A stretch of 64,000 nt of DNA from a virus. How positions within the stretch are numbered: the stretch's first letter is position 1; each line of letters begins with the position of its first letter. The stretch is from the IMG/VR virus record IMGVR_UViG_3300027782_000034, positions 108,720-172,719 of that record. One strand, 5' to 3'. The position numbers and the translations under genes are program-made. The notes beneath the pieces were generated by a model. The model worked only from the letters and a program-made list of their open reading frames with translations. It was not told the DNA's origin and did no database searches. Of this stretch, positions 27,863 through 35,345 are shown piece by piece.

Positions 27863-28661
27863 CGATGTCTCCTCTTTGTTTGTATTTAGTAATGCGTAAT
27901 AAATGAGCGTCAGATCTAGTCAATAACGAAACAAAACTTTGCAGATTTTCAGAAGCAAACAAAGTTGCCCAAGGAACACGCAAAACTGTCGCCATTGCTT
28001 TAACGATGTTAGTGTTAGTACCTCCTTTAAAAGTTGTAAAAGTTAAACTAGGCTGTACGGCAAGCCTAGTCAGTTGCTTACGAATGTCACAATCTGCCGG
28101 TACAATTTGAATACCTGCATGCCGTACTTGTAGGTTACCTTTGTCTACAAATGGAACGCACAGTTGAACAGTAGCCAAAGCAGAGCACCACTGATGCGGG
28201 CCATAGTCAGAACGAAAGAAAGGTAATTCTTGTAAATTCCAGATTTTGGTACGCTGCCAAGCTATGACTTTACAAGGTTGCCTTATTGCTCTAGGGATAC
28301 GATTTAAAGCCAAGTAAATAGGATACAGCCGCCTACGCACAAAACACCAAGGACAAGCTTTTGGATTGTTACAAAAGCGAGTGATAGGCTCTATCAAAAA
28401 ACCAACAGGACAACAGTTTAAAGCATAGGTGTAAGCGTACTTGTTTTCTGGATATTGGTGCATTAATCGATAGTACTGATTACGCAGATTCTTCTGCAGT
28501 ATTTGCGTGCGAGCCATATCCGAGCTGTGCGTATTTGGTAATGCGTTTAAAACACAATAGCGTAAAAGTGATAACGCAGTGTTTTCCCCTTTATCTTGCA
28601 ACTGATGTTTAACCACGCCTTTAATAGAATTAACTGCTTCAACAATGTTCGGATCGTCCAT
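27852..28661 (-). CDS. putative zinc-binding protein (269 aa)
   Basis: Start MDDPNIVEA at 28661 with AGAAAG upstream. Cysteines cluster around residues 85-110 (CCPVGFL, CNNPKACPWCFVRRRLYPIY), suggesting a zinc finger next to a basic helix. It resembles in style, not in detail, the 304-aa protein at 5.9 kb. A nucleic-acid role is plausible. Confidence 0.6.
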   Translation of the reverse strand: MDDPNIVEAVNSIKGVVKHQLQDKGENTALSLLRYCVLNALPNTHSSDMARTQILQKNLRNQYYRLMHQYPENKYAYTYALNCCPVGFLIEPITRFCNNPKACPWCFVRRRLYPIYLALNRIPRAIRQPCKVIAWQRTKIWNLQELPFFRSDYGPHQWCSALATVQLCVPFVDKGNLQVRHAGIQIVPADCDIRKQLTRLAVQPSLTFTTFKGGTNTNIVKAMATVLRVPWATLFASENLQSFVSLLTRSDAHLLRITKYKQRGDIDGN

Positions 28662-28675
28662 GATAAGTCTTTCTG

Positions 28676-29017
28676 TTACCAAATAAACTGTGTGCCTAAA
28701 TAAGGTTTGTAAACTTGTACTGCTGTTATTTGATTCTGTTCCTTCTGAAACTTTAACACTTTGCTAACTTCAGCAATGCTTCGCCATAAGAAAGCTATTT
28801 CTTTTGGGCAAAGCACTTGCGAAGTTCCAAAGGTTATAGCAAAAAAGTCAGGAACAAAAAGCGTATAACCAATAGGAAATTTATTGTCAGTTAAGTGTTT
28901 ACAAAACTGCTTTAAATCCTTATCCCAGTTACGAAGTATGTCTGTAATCTTTGCGTGATACCCTAGCCTATTGTTTACAGCCTTATCATCTTGCAATAAG
29001 GCAATGTAATTATTCAT
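28676..29017 (-). CDS. hypothetical protein (113 aa)
   Basis: ATG at 29017 overlaps the upstream stop by 8 bases, and its end passes just before the next gene's Shine-Dalgarno. No motif recognised. Confidence 0.6.
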   Translation of the reverse strand: MNNYIALLQDDKAVNNRLGYHAKITDILRNWDKDLKQFCKHLTDNKFPIGYTLFVPDFFAITFGTSQVLCPKEIAFLWRSIAEVSKVLKFQKEQNQITAVQVYKPYLGTQFIW

Positions 29018-29324
29018 GTTTACTGTTTCTTTCTCTTTCTAAATTTTGACTATCACAGAAATGCCAGGACCAATGAAAGCCTTGCTCAATGTGGCACCCA
29101 TGATCCGCAGCTATCTTATCCAACTTAGCCCACTCTTTTTCCCCATTGCCCCCATTTAACAAATGGTACAATAGCCCTTCTGCAACAAACACCACTTCTC
29201 CAAACGCCATATCCTTTTCTTTCTCTTCCCACTGTTCAGCCGTATAGGTTTTTGTATCAATGTATTTTGACACAAACTTGTCTACCGCTTTAAACAGCTT
29301 TTCTCGCTTCTTAGTCTTAAGCAT
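29010..29324 (-). CDS. hypothetical protein (104 aa)
   Basis: The start MLKTKKREK at 29324 has AGGAGGGG upstream and is preferred over a longer frame. Helical, lysine-rich N-terminus; a His/Trp-rich C-terminal part (GCHIEQGFHWSWHFC). Unknown. Confidence 0.65.
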   Translation of the reverse strand: MLKTKKREKLFKAVDKFVSKYIDTKTYTAEQWEEKEKDMAFGEVVFVAEGLLYHLLNGGNGEKEWAKLDKIAADHGCHIEQGFHWSWHFCDSQNLERERNSKHE

Positions 29325-29340
29325 ACCCTTACCCCTCCTG

Positions 29341-29574
29341 TTAGTTAGAAGACTGCAAATAGATGCCTCTGTTTGTCCGCAATCGGTCTTCAGCTTCAAT
29401 CTTGGCATCTTCTACTGATTTACATTTAAACTGATACCCATTAATCATCAAAGTAACCCCAGCAATGTTGCCACGCTCGAAAATAGTGGGGTAAACAGTT
29501 TTAGAATATTTAAAGCGGTGAGTAACATGTTTAACCCCATTAACTACTTCTTCTTCAGTTTTCCACTCAGTCAT
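29341..29574 (-). CDS. hypothetical protein (77 aa)
   Basis: The start MTEWKTEEE at 29574 has AGGAGATTGAT upstream; the longer frame would run antisense-like through the next gene's end. It has a beta-prone middle (GVTLMINGYQFKCKSVEDAKIEAEDRL). Unknown. Confidence 0.65.
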   Translation of the reverse strand: MTEWKTEEEVVNGVKHVTHRFKYSKTVYPTIFERGNIAGVTLMINGYQFKCKSVEDAKIEAEDRLRTNRGIYLQSSN

Positions 29575-29587
29575 ATCAATCTCCTGT

Positions 29588-29785
29588 TCAAGCGTCCACT
29601 TCATAACCTTCAAACCAATCTCCAACCTTTGCTGTTCTAGCTTTTGCAAGCGGCAGCACAGCCGTCTTAGAACTTGTCTCTGGGTCAGAGCAATGCTTTT
29701 GGGCTTGCTCAAGAGTTAACCCTCGATGCAGCGTTCTAGCCCCTCCTTTAGAGTAAAACCGAATAATCTTGTAGCGTAGTTCCAT
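29588..29785 (-). CDS. small conserved phage protein (65 aa)
   Basis: The sequence layout 'LRYKIIRFYSKGGARTLHRGLTLEQAQ...HCSDPETSS...GDWFEGY' matches a small protein I recognise from many tailed phages, function unknown. ATG at 29785 with AAAGGAAA upstream. It lies directly downstream of the palindrome island. Confidence 0.8.
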   Translation of the reverse strand: MELRYKIIRFYSKGGARTLHRGLTLEQAQKHCSDPETSSKTAVLPLAKARTAKVGDWFEGYEVDA

Positions 29786-29804
29786 ATGTTTTCCTTTAGT
29801 AAGT

Positions 29805-29861
29805 TACAACACAAGTTCACAAAGTTGTGAACTTGTGGTATTCTACTCTAAGAGAGTAGAA
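29805..29861. repeat. inverted repeat, left copy, containing two palindromes
   Basis: Contains a perfect 13-bp-arm palindrome (CACAAGTTCACAA / TTGTGAACTTGTG, 2-base centre, 29810-29837) and a 9-bp-arm palindrome (TTCTACTCT / AGAGTAGAA, 29841-29861). The same pair occurs in reverse order at 30222-30277, forming an inverted repeat around the 67-aa gene. Confidence 0.8.
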
Positions 29862-29867
29862 CAATAG

Positions 29868-30071
29868 CTAAGCCAACTCACGCACATCCGCCTCCACGTC
29901 TAACCCATACGCGCTCGAGATGGGGCCGTCTGTTTCCTTTCCATTCACATACACATCCACCGCTACTCCTTCGTCGGTTGCGTGGATTCTTATTGAAAAT
30001 CCTTTTACAGTAAACCAACCTGCCTGATTGGTTAGGACATAGTCTCCGTCTTCTAGTTCTTTGTTTTCCAT
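29868..30071 (-). CDS. hypothetical protein inside the palindrome island (67 aa)
   Basis: ATG at 30071 with a strong GAGGAG site. Acidic, beta-prone small protein (YVLTNQAGWFTVKGFSIRIHATDEGVAVDVYVNG, shown here as a stretch rich in strands). It is flanked on both sides by the inverted palindromic repeats and preceded by a structured leader. Function unknown. Confidence 0.65.
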   Translation of the reverse strand: MENKELEDGDYVLTNQAGWFTVKGFSIRIHATDEGVAVDVYVNGKETDGPISSAYGLDVEADVRELA

Positions 30072-30315
30072 TGGTTCTCCTCGTTAGGTTTAAAGCTAAA
30101 GCCAGTGCCGGATCTCAAGGGGCAACACACATCGAAAAAGAGTCGCCTTCTTCTTAGCACTGGCCTTAGTTTGCTTTCAATTTTGTTAATTAGAGAAGAA
30201 CACTTTCCTACGGGTGTTCTTCTCTACACTTTAGTGTAGAATACCACAAGTTCACAAAGTTGTGAACTTGTGTTGTGGTTATTGATACATATTGTAGGAC
30301 GATATGTATCAATGT
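30072..30315. other. palindrome-rich intergenic region
   Basis: 244 bases without a gene. It contains, from left to right, an 8-bp stem enclosing 48 bases (GCCAGTGC 30101-30108 with GCACTGGC 30157-30164) and a perfect 12-bp hairpin (30192-30225). It also contains the right copy of the inverted repeat and a perfect 9-bp-arm palindrome GATACATAT/ATATGTATC (30284-30310). It is a candidate origin, regulatory hub or boundary of a mobile unit. Confidence 0.7.
30222..30277. repeat. inverted repeat, right copy
   Basis: Contains the palindrome TCTACACT/AGTGTAGA (30223-30240) and the same 13-bp-arm palindrome as the left copy (30245-30272), in inverted order relative to 29805-29861. The flanks GTATTCTAC / GTAGAATAC also match in inverted orientation. 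Confidence 0.8.
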
Positions 30316-30666
30316 CTACAGTTTTAAAATTTCTTTTTCAATTAAATTAAGAATTTGATGAAGTAGCTTTATACTTGTTTGAATTTCTGATTTAGGTTGG
30401 GTTTTAACTTTGGCGGTAATTACTGCCAACTTAGGTATATCTGCTTTCATTCTCCATGCAGGTCTGGTTTTACCCGCTCTAATTGTAGACATATGCCTTT
30501 CAATTATCCCTGCTTGAACTAACTGACTCCGATATATTAATACCGTTGCTTTAGTTAGCCCTGTCGCCTTTTGTATGTCTATGTCACAAACACTACCAAG
30601 CTGTTTGATATACTGACAAATCTTTTGCTTACCTTTGTTAAAACCTTTTGTGTAGTCTTTCCGCAT
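30316..30666 (-). CDS. winged-helix-type regulator (116 aa)
   Basis: The start MRKDYTKGF at 30666 has GAAAGGAAAA upstream. Residues about 15-65 (ICQYIKQLGSVCDIDIQKATGLTK..TVLIYRSQLVQAGIIER) read as a winged helix-turn-helix: three helices then a short wing ending at a TRPAWR strand. A C-terminal helix could dimerise. Its position next to a cluster of palindromes suggests it may bind them; this is inference. Confidence 0.6.
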   Translation of the reverse strand: MRKDYTKGFNKGKQKICQYIKQLGSVCDIDIQKATGLTKATVLIYRSQLVQAGIIERHMSTIRAGKTRPAWRMKADIPKLAVITAKVKTQPKSEIQTSIKLLHQILNLIEKEILKL

Positions 30667-30688
30667 TATGTTTTCCTTTCTTTTAGTT

Positions 30689-31459
30689 TTATTCTTGTAT
30701 TTCAAGAATTCTTTTCCAGTCTTTACCATACTTTTTATCCATATCATGATTCATTTGTCGGCAGCCTGCAGATAGCCAATTAGCTTTACTTCCATATAAT
30801 TTTGTAGCAGAAGTGCCGCCATAAACTCGGTTATCTTTTTCTTTGTTTTCTTCTCCATGCCAAAGCATGGCACGATAACTAACATAAAGTGATTTGCCTT
30901 TGCATTTGACTCTGTAGGAATAATCTTGATCTGCTCCCCAGCCAGGTGGTTGAAAGCTTGGATCTAGTAACCCTATAGTTTGAAGCGTTTGCAAAGATAT
31001 TAACATGCAAGTTCCATCTACATAACCTACTACTTTTTCTTTTTCCTCTGGTTTCCAGTCTGCTTCGTTACGAAGTTCTTTTGCAGTAGGACAATACCCA
31101 GTATACCTAGGTACTACAACTGCTGCATCTTTACAGTTAGTAAAAGTTTTTAACATTTCTTTAAAAAACGGATTTGAAAGTTTAACATCATCGTTCAAGA
31201 AGCAGACATAGGGAATTTGTTGTGCTATTGTGATAGCAGCTCCAAGGTTACAAGAGGTAAGCCAGTTTAAGTTGCAGCCAGCTTCTACACGTTGCACTTT
31301 AGCCCATGCTTGTTGTTTTTCTGGAGGTATCTCAAAACAGTTTCCATTATCTACTACTACTACTTGTTTGACTAAAGAGTCACCACACAGCTGATCTAAT
31401 AGGTTGTCTTTAAAAGAGTTTTTAAAGATAGTGGGAATTACTACTAAGATTTCGCTCAT
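30689..31459 (-). CDS. family 2 glycosyltransferase (256 aa)
   Basis: Typical GT2 order: VVIPTIFKNSF at the N-terminus, VVVDNGN, the metal motif FLNDDVKLSNP, then GTCMLISLQTLQTIGLLDPSF and WGADQDYSYRVK. The start at 31459 has AAGGAA upstream. It would transfer a sugar from a nucleotide donor to DNA, virion protein or a host glycan; target unknown. Length is normal for a single-domain GT2. Confidence 0.85.
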   Translation of the reverse strand: MSEILVVIPTIFKNSFKDNLLDQLCGDSLVKQVVVVDNGNCFEIPPEKQQAWAKVQRVEAGCNLNWLTSCNLGAAITIAQQIPYVCFLNDDVKLSNPFFKEMLKTFTNCKDAAVVVPRYTGYCPTAKELRNEADWKPEEKEKVVGYVDGTCMLISLQTLQTIGLLDPSFQPPGWGADQDYSYRVKCKGKSLYVSYRAMLWHGEENKEKDNRVYGGTSATKLYGSKANWLSAGCRQMNHDMDKKYGKDWKRILEIQE

Positions 31460-31469
31460 GTGTATTTCC

Positions 31470-31781
31470 TTATTCTCCAAGGCGATGGGGTATCTGCATT
31501 TCATCTAACAGCTTAGTGCAGCGTGCAATAGTAACTTCTCCAAGATTTTGAATGCTTTCTAAGTCTTCCACAGTTAGCTTAGCTAGATCCCCTACAGTCA
31601 ATAGCCCATAGTTTTCTAGCGTGTTAGCTACACGGACAGGCAGTCCAACATCTGACAACGAGATAGTTTGACATTGTTCAATTCTGTCTTTCTCTTTTTC
31701 GTCGTCAGACATGAATTGCACCCAGAGTTGATCTGGGGGTTTTCTTCGTTTACGTTTGACCGGCCCGCCGTGTAGTTCCAT
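31470..31781 (-). CDS. RNA polymerase alpha-CTD-like protein (103 aa)
   Basis: After a basic N-terminus, residues about 40-100 match the helix-hairpin-helix fold of the bacterial RpoA C-terminal domain. Segments are ISLSDVGLPVRVANTLENYG, LLTVGDLAKLTVEDLESIQNLG and ARCTKLLDEMQI, compared with the family's 'L.LSVR..N.L....I.TVGDL...+..+L..+.NLG..+..E+...L'. Bacterial alpha-CTD contacts UP-element DNA and activators. A free phage copy could compete with or redirect it. ATG at 31781 with AGGTG upstream; it begins a transcript after a terminator. Confidence 0.8.
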   Translation of the reverse strand: MELHGGPVKRKRRKPPDQLWVQFMSDDEKEKDRIEQCQTISLSDVGLPVRVANTLENYGLLTVGDLAKLTVEDLESIQNLGEVTIARCTKLLDEMQIPHRLGE

Positions 31782-31796
31782 TTAGCACCTGTGAGT

Positions 31797-31843
31797 TAAA
31801 AAACATTTAGCCACAAGTTTAGCAATGAACTAAGCTTGTGGCT
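31797..31843 (-). terminator. intrinsic terminator
   Basis: A 10-bp perfect stem (TAGCCACAAG with CTTGTGGCTA), 16-base loop that can extend the stem, then TGTTTTTT in the minus direction. It lies between the 134-aa gene and the alpha-CTD-like gene, separating their transcripts. Confidence 0.8.
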
Positions 31844-31863
31844 ACCTACATTATGTACTTTAT

Positions 31864-32268
31864 TTAAGTTAACCCATCAATAATTTGCTCACGAATAGAG
31901 TCTTCAATCTTCTTTGGGAATTCGTCAACTCCTTCCGCTTGCATCATTGCTTTGAGGATATCGTCAACTAGCTCTGGCTCTTTCTTTTGTTTCCCATATC
32001 TGGGATCATCGAAGAATGAAGCCATAACAGGTTGGTTCCTACTGTAAATACTTTCTGCAGTTGTCGTGGGCATTAGATCCATAACTCTTACAATGTTGTC
32101 ATAAGCATTGCCCCAATCCATTTCGCTGTCGATGTGCTCACAGATGATTTCCCAATCCTTGTCATCTTTTTCGTCAAACAAGTCAGCTTCCCAGTGAGCA
32201 AAGATGATGTTCTTAACACCTCTTTTCTTCACTTCTATTAGAGATTTAATTGCATCATCAATCTTCAT
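31864..32268 (-). CDS. hypothetical acidic protein (134 aa)
   Basis: ATG at 32268 inside the end of the preceding gene (11-base overlap). Starts with DDAIKSLIEVKKRGVKNIIFAHWEADLFD, a pattern of small phage proteins of unknown role; acidic overall. Followed by a strong terminator. Confidence 0.65.
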   Translation of the reverse strand: MKIDDAIKSLIEVKKRGVKNIIFAHWEADLFDEKDDKDWEIICEHIDSEMDWGNAYDNIVRVMDLMPTTTAESIYSRNQPVMASFFDDPRYGKQKKEPELVDDILKAMMQAEGVDEFPKKIEDSIREQIIDGLT

Positions 32269-32494
32269 GTTTTTCTCCTATTTGAGTGTTTAGCAAATTA
32301 GCCACTTCTCTGGGTGTTTCTTTTACCCAGAGAAGTCCATTAGGATAAGTAGGACCCGACACTTCGATGCAAGTAATTGCGGTGGAGTACTTTGACTTTT
32401 CTTCCCAGAACGATTTGACAAACGCAGGGTTGACCCAGAACTCTTGACTACCACCACCGCCAGACCCTAGATTAAAGAATCGAACTGCTTTCAT
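32258..32494 (-). CDS. hypothetical protein (78 aa)
   Basis: ATG at 32494 with AAAGGTGG upstream. Contains a Gly-rich loop (NLGSGGGGSQEFW) and beta-prone strands. No family recognised. Confidence 0.6.
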   Translation of the reverse strand: MKAVRFFNLGSGGGGSQEFWVNPAFVKSFWEEKSKYSTAITCIEVSGPTYPNGLLWVKETPREVANLLNTQIGEKHED

Positions 32495-32506
32495 TTAAAC
32501 CACCTT

Positions 32507-32806
32507 TCATACAAAGCACCAAGCAGCATTTTGAATTGCTATTCGGAGTTGCTCAATTGTTTGACAAGCTGGATGTTTCCAGCTTGAAGGTTTCTTTTCT
32601 CCACTAAACTCATACTCTTTTAGAATTTTCTCAAAATCTACAAGAGCATATTTAGCCATGATTATTAAGTCGGCAACAGCAACGACTTTTCGTTCCATTT
32701 TGCCTACCATGTTTTTGTATTCCAGCACGGACATAAAACGGTCTGGTAACACATTTTCTTGCAATTTGATTTTTACTCTTTTTTCTTCTTCTTTTTCTTC
32801 TGTCAT
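32507..32806 (-). CDS. hypothetical protein (99 aa)
   Basis: Highly charged N-terminus (EEKEEEKRVKIK) followed by a helical region. ATG at 32806 with AAGGAGAA upstream. Unknown. Confidence 0.6.
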   Translation of the reverse strand: MTEEKEEEKRVKIKLQENVLPDRFMSVLEYKNMVGKMERKVVAVADLIIMAKYALVDFEKILKEYEFSGEKKPSSWKHPACQTIEQLRIAIQNAAWCFV

Positions 32807-32808
32807 AG

Positions 32809-33009
32809 TTATTCTCCTTTAGTTTTTTCTTTAAAATCTTTCGTGGCTTGTTCCATTACTACTTTTTGCATGTAGGCTCCTACACGCATCCCTTTGCTGT
32901 TTGCAGCAAAGGTTACAGTGGCATGCTGCTCGGGAGAGAGCAGCACCTTCATTGTTTTTTGGATTGTTGGTTCCGTAACTCCGATTTTAGCTGATACATT
33001 CTTCTTCAT
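32809..33009 (-). CDS. ribbon-helix-helix-like small protein (66 aa)
   Basis: After a basic start, TMKVLLSPEQHATVTFAANS and GMRVGAYMQKVVMEQA read as strand-helix-helix, as in Arc/MetJ-type DNA-binding proteins. Start and previous stop overlap as ATGA. It could be a small repressor of the surrounding accessory genes. Confidence 0.55.
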   Translation of the reverse strand: MKKNVSAKIGVTEPTIQKTMKVLLSPEQHATVTFAANSKGMRVGAYMQKVVMEQATKDFKEKTKGE

Positions 33010-33197
33010 GGTACTTTTCCTTCTATTAAATTGATTGCTGGAAAATCAGCAGTGGCTGTAAATACACCTTCGAAATCTGGGCATAGCACTACACATTCGT
33101 TTGTAATGCCGAGACATCTTCCATCCTTTAGATGGACTACATCTACCATGACACCGCCTCCTGTGTCTTCGCTGGTTAGCTTTTCTATGTAGGTCAT
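33006..33197 (-). CDS. hypothetical protein (63 aa)
   Basis: ATG at 33197 with GGAGGAAA upstream; ends in an ATGA overlap. Small, acidic, beta-prone (DVVHLKDGRCLGITNECVVL). Unknown. Confidence 0.6.
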   Translation of the reverse strand: MTYIEKLTSEDTGGGVMVDVVHLKDGRCLGITNECVVLCPDFEGVFTATADFPAINLIEGKVP

Positions 33198-33198
33198 G

Positions 33199-33426
33199 CT
33201 ATATTTCCTCCATTATTGTAAATTCTTTTCTTATAATCCATGGAGTATTGTTTGCAGTGCCGTAGGGTTGTTCTGGGCTTGGCACTACCCTTGAACATTC
33301 TTCATGTTCTTTCTTTGTTGGCCCCCAACAAAATGCTCTTAGTGGTACATCATTGAACCATCTGGGGAATCTTTTGCATTTAGGACATTTGCCTACTGCT
33401 TTTTGATATGTAGTAAAAATCTTCAT
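33199..33426 (-). CDS. small zinc-ribbon-like protein (75 aa)
   Basis: CPKCKRFPRW and downstream FCWG...ECSR could form a four-cysteine site. ATG at 33426 with AAGGAG upstream. Unknown function. Confidence 0.6.
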   Translation of the reverse strand: MKIFTTYQKAVGKCPKCKRFPRWFNDVPLRAFCWGPTKKEHEECSRVVPSPEQPYGTANNTPWIIRKEFTIMEEI

Positions 33427-33441
33427 TTTATGCTCCTTTTG

Positions 33442-33723
33442 TTAGAGTTTCCAGTCAGGTACTTCGATGACTTTTGACTTGCTTAATTTATTTTTCCAAA
33501 CTTTTCCATTGTAGGACATATATCCTACACGCTTGTCACCTAACCAAAGGGGGGCAGGTGCCCAGTTGCCCGCCCCCACATTTTCATCATATTGCCATTT
33601 TCGAACTTTTGCTCTCATTTCTTCAATGGTGTCGGCTTTAAGCCATGCACCGCAAATGGGTTTCTCTGGGTTTTGCCCGTGGTCAATGTTACCATAGGCC
33701 GTAACAGCAATCGTTAGTCTCAT
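33442..33723 (-). CDS. hypothetical protein (93 aa)
   Basis: ATG at 33723 with AAAGGA upstream, two bases after the neighbouring stop. Trp-rich (seven Trp) but otherwise a normal globular composition, unlike the array that follows. Unknown. Confidence 0.6.
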   Translation of the reverse strand: MRLTIAVTAYGNIDHGQNPEKPICGAWLKADTIEEMRAKVRKWQYDENVGAGNWAPAPLWLGDKRVGYMSYNGKVWKNKLSKSKVIEVPDWKL

Positions 33724-33725
33724 CT

Positions 33726-34019
33726 TTAGTCCTTTCTTTCTTTAATTTGTTTAAAGATGTTCATATCGCAATCTAAGAATACTCCTTTACAGTTGTGCCC
33801 TGTGATTATGATGCAACGCATGTGCGGATCTACTGAGTTGCCTGCAGCATGTTCATGAATCATGCTGAAGCTTACTGGGAATATGAAGTCTTCTGGCAGT
33901 TCTGCTAGCAGCTCTGGGCTAAGAGTGCGGTTGTAACCTCTATTGATTGCCAACAAGTTGGCTTTTAGTAGTTCGGGTTTGGTGAAGAAAGGTATATGAC
34001 TGAACGATTTAGTTTCCAT
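33726..34019 (-). CDS. hypothetical protein downstream of the Trp-rich array (97 aa)
   Basis: ATG at 34019 with only a GAG site, lying just after the last array gene. Contains a His/Cys-containing C-terminal half (CIIITGHNCKGVFLDCD). It lacks the MIRK start and the Trp pattern, so it marks the 3' boundary of the array. Confidence 0.65.
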   Translation of the reverse strand: METKSFSHIPFFTKPELLKANLLAINRGYNRTLSPELLAELPEDFIFPVSFSMIHEHAAGNSVDPHMRCIIITGHNCKGVFLDCDMNIFKQIKERKD

Positions 34020-34037
34020 TAGAATCTCATTTCTTTG

Positions 34038-34229
34038 TTAGAATTGTTGTGACCAATTTTCAGTTGCAGAGCTATTAATAGCCCATACACCTGAATACGC
34101 ATTGTTTACAAATCTGGATTTTGACATTGCATTGAGATTACTCAACGACCAAATCCTATTTCTATGCCAACCTTTAGAAGGGAGTTTAGTATCCCATGAA
34201 CAATTTGCAGATCGTATTCTTCTTATCAT
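34038..34229 (-). CDS. Trp-rich array protein 18 (63 aa, last)
   Basis: Starts MIRRIRSANCSW; five Trp. It ends NWSQQF and, unlike the others, does not end in a Trp-Lys/Arg/Gly Shine-Dalgarno motif, fitting its place as the final member. Confidence 0.75.
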   Translation of the reverse strand: MIRRIRSANCSWDTKLPSKGWHRNRIWSLSNLNAMSKSRFVNNAYSGVWAINSSATENWSQQF

Positions 34230-34411
34230 TGGAACATTCCTTTCCAATAAGTAGTCCAGTCAAGAGACCAAGATTCTGATCTACTTGTGGCTACAAGAAC
34301 TCTCCAACTTGCAGACCAAGAATGATTTCTTGGATAAGAGTAACTCCAAACTATAGCTTCTGTAAAAGACTTAGATTGAGCTCCTGGAAATGAGTTAGTT
34401 CTTCTTATCAT
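34226..34411 (-). CDS. Trp-rich array protein 17 (61 aa)
   Basis: MIRRTNSFPG start, six Trp. The end TYWKGMFQ contains TGGAAAGGAA, the ribosome site for protein 18; ATGA overlap. Confidence 0.78.
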   Translation of the reverse strand: MIRRTNSFPGAQSKSFTEAIVWSYSYPRNHSWSASWRVLVATSRSESWSLDWTTYWKGMFQ

Positions 34412-34626
34412 TACCTCCTCCTTCTAGGTGACGGCCAGAGTGCAACCCCATAGTCAGACCATAGGTGACGATGCGCCCAGACTTTAGAAAATGCAGGGCC
34501 AGAACCCCAGCCTCCAAAGAATGGAACACCTGGCCCTTTAACAAGTGTGCCACCCCACGAAGACCAGACATAACTGTTGTCCCAAGATCCGGTCTTAGCA
34601 TGTATTCTGGCTACCTTTCTTATCAT
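34411..34626 (-). CDS. Trp-rich array protein 16 (71 aa)
   Basis: MIRKVARIHAK start, seven Trp, Gly-rich centre (VPFFGGWGSG). It is the most divergent in composition. The C-terminus PSPRRRR is encoded by AGAAGGAGGAGG, an unusually strong Shine-Dalgarno for the next gene; stop and start overlap as TAATG. Confidence 0.75.
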   Translation of the reverse strand: MIRKVARIHAKTGSWDNSYVWSSWGGTLVKGPGVPFFGGWGSGPAFSKVWAHRHLWSDYGVALWPSPRRRR

Positions 34627-34802
34627 GCGTCTGTTCTCCAACTCTTTGATCGAACCCAAATAGCTTCAGAGAATAGACGACACAAAGACCAGCAAGCAGC
34701 ACAACTGTGCAGAGAAAGCGACCAAGGGTTAGTTGATGTTGTAGACCTTTTCATTTCTATCGTCCAATTTTTAGACCGTGTTGACGATATTATCGTTCTC
34801 AT
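34623..34802 (-). CDS. Trp-rich array protein 15 (59 aa)
   Basis: Starts MRTIISSTRSKNW instead of MIRK, but keeps the ATGA overlap, Ser/Trp content (five Trp) and KSWRTDA end. A diverged member. Confidence 0.7.
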   Translation of the reverse strand: MRTIISSTRSKNWTIEMKRSTTSTNPWSLSLHSCAACWSLCRLFSEAIWVRSKSWRTDA

Positions 34803-34984
34803 TGATTTGTTCTCCAAGAGTGGGAACGGTTGTACCATATGGAACTACCAAAATCGCTATGGGTGCGCTCACGAAACCAGTTACCTGATTTTAAATCGTA
34901 ATGATCCCATTGATTAAACCACGAACATTTCTGTTGGCAATTCCAAACATCAGAGATGATTACTGCATTTGTTTTTCTTATCAT
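34799..34984 (-). CDS. Trp-rich array protein 14 (61 aa)
   Basis: MIRKTNAVIISDVW start, six Trp, end SHSWRTNQ with TGGAGAA as the next ribosome site. ATGA overlaps at both ends. Confidence 0.77.
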   Translation of the reverse strand: MIRKTNAVIISDVWNCQQKCSWFNQWDHYDLKSGNWFRERTHSDFGSSIWYNRSHSWRTNQ

Positions 34985-35157
34985 TGAGAATTCCTTCCCC
35001 AGCACCTAGCCTTTACCCAAGTATTAGTCCAAGACCCAGAATCATAATTAGACATAGACCAAGACCAAGACTCACGCCATTCTTCTGTCCAATCCCAAGA
35101 TCTAGCACAATCCCGAGAAAAAGTCGTAGCAGCAAAACATTTTGTTTTTCTTATCAT
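34981..35157 (-). CDS. Trp-rich array protein 13 (58 aa)
   Basis: MIRKTKCFAATT start, eight Trp including SWSWS, C-terminus RCWGRNSQ (GGGGAAGGAA). ATGA overlaps at both ends. Confidence 0.8.
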   Translation of the reverse strand: MIRKTKCFAATTFSRDCARSWDWTEEWRESWSWSMSNYDSGSWTNTWVKARCWGRNSQ

Positions 35158-35345
35158 GTGCTGGTGCTCCAAGAATAAGAAGTAATTTCACCATCTTGAC
35201 CGCTAACAGATTTCCAACGAAGCCTAGTCCAACAAAAATTAATAACACTACGCTCTCGCATATCGAAGTCTGTATTGTCAACACTAGCGGAAGGTTGAGA
35301 TGTAGACCAAGCACAACCTCCCATAGCTAAAGTTTTTCTTATCAT
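35154..35345 (-). CDS. Trp-rich array protein 12 (63 aa)
   Basis: MIRKTLAMGGCAW start. Only four Trp, the fewest, and a more normal composition; ends SYSWSTST with TGGAGC. ATGA overlaps. Confidence 0.75.
   Translation of the reverse strand: MIRKTLAMGGCAWSTSQPSASVDNTDFDMRERSVINFCWTRLRWKSVSGQDGEITSYSWSTST

Noticed and set aside
30101-30164. 64-base stem-loop considered as a tRNA
   Set aside because: Length and 8-bp closing stem are suggestive, but there is no T-loop consensus or clear anticodon arm on either strand.
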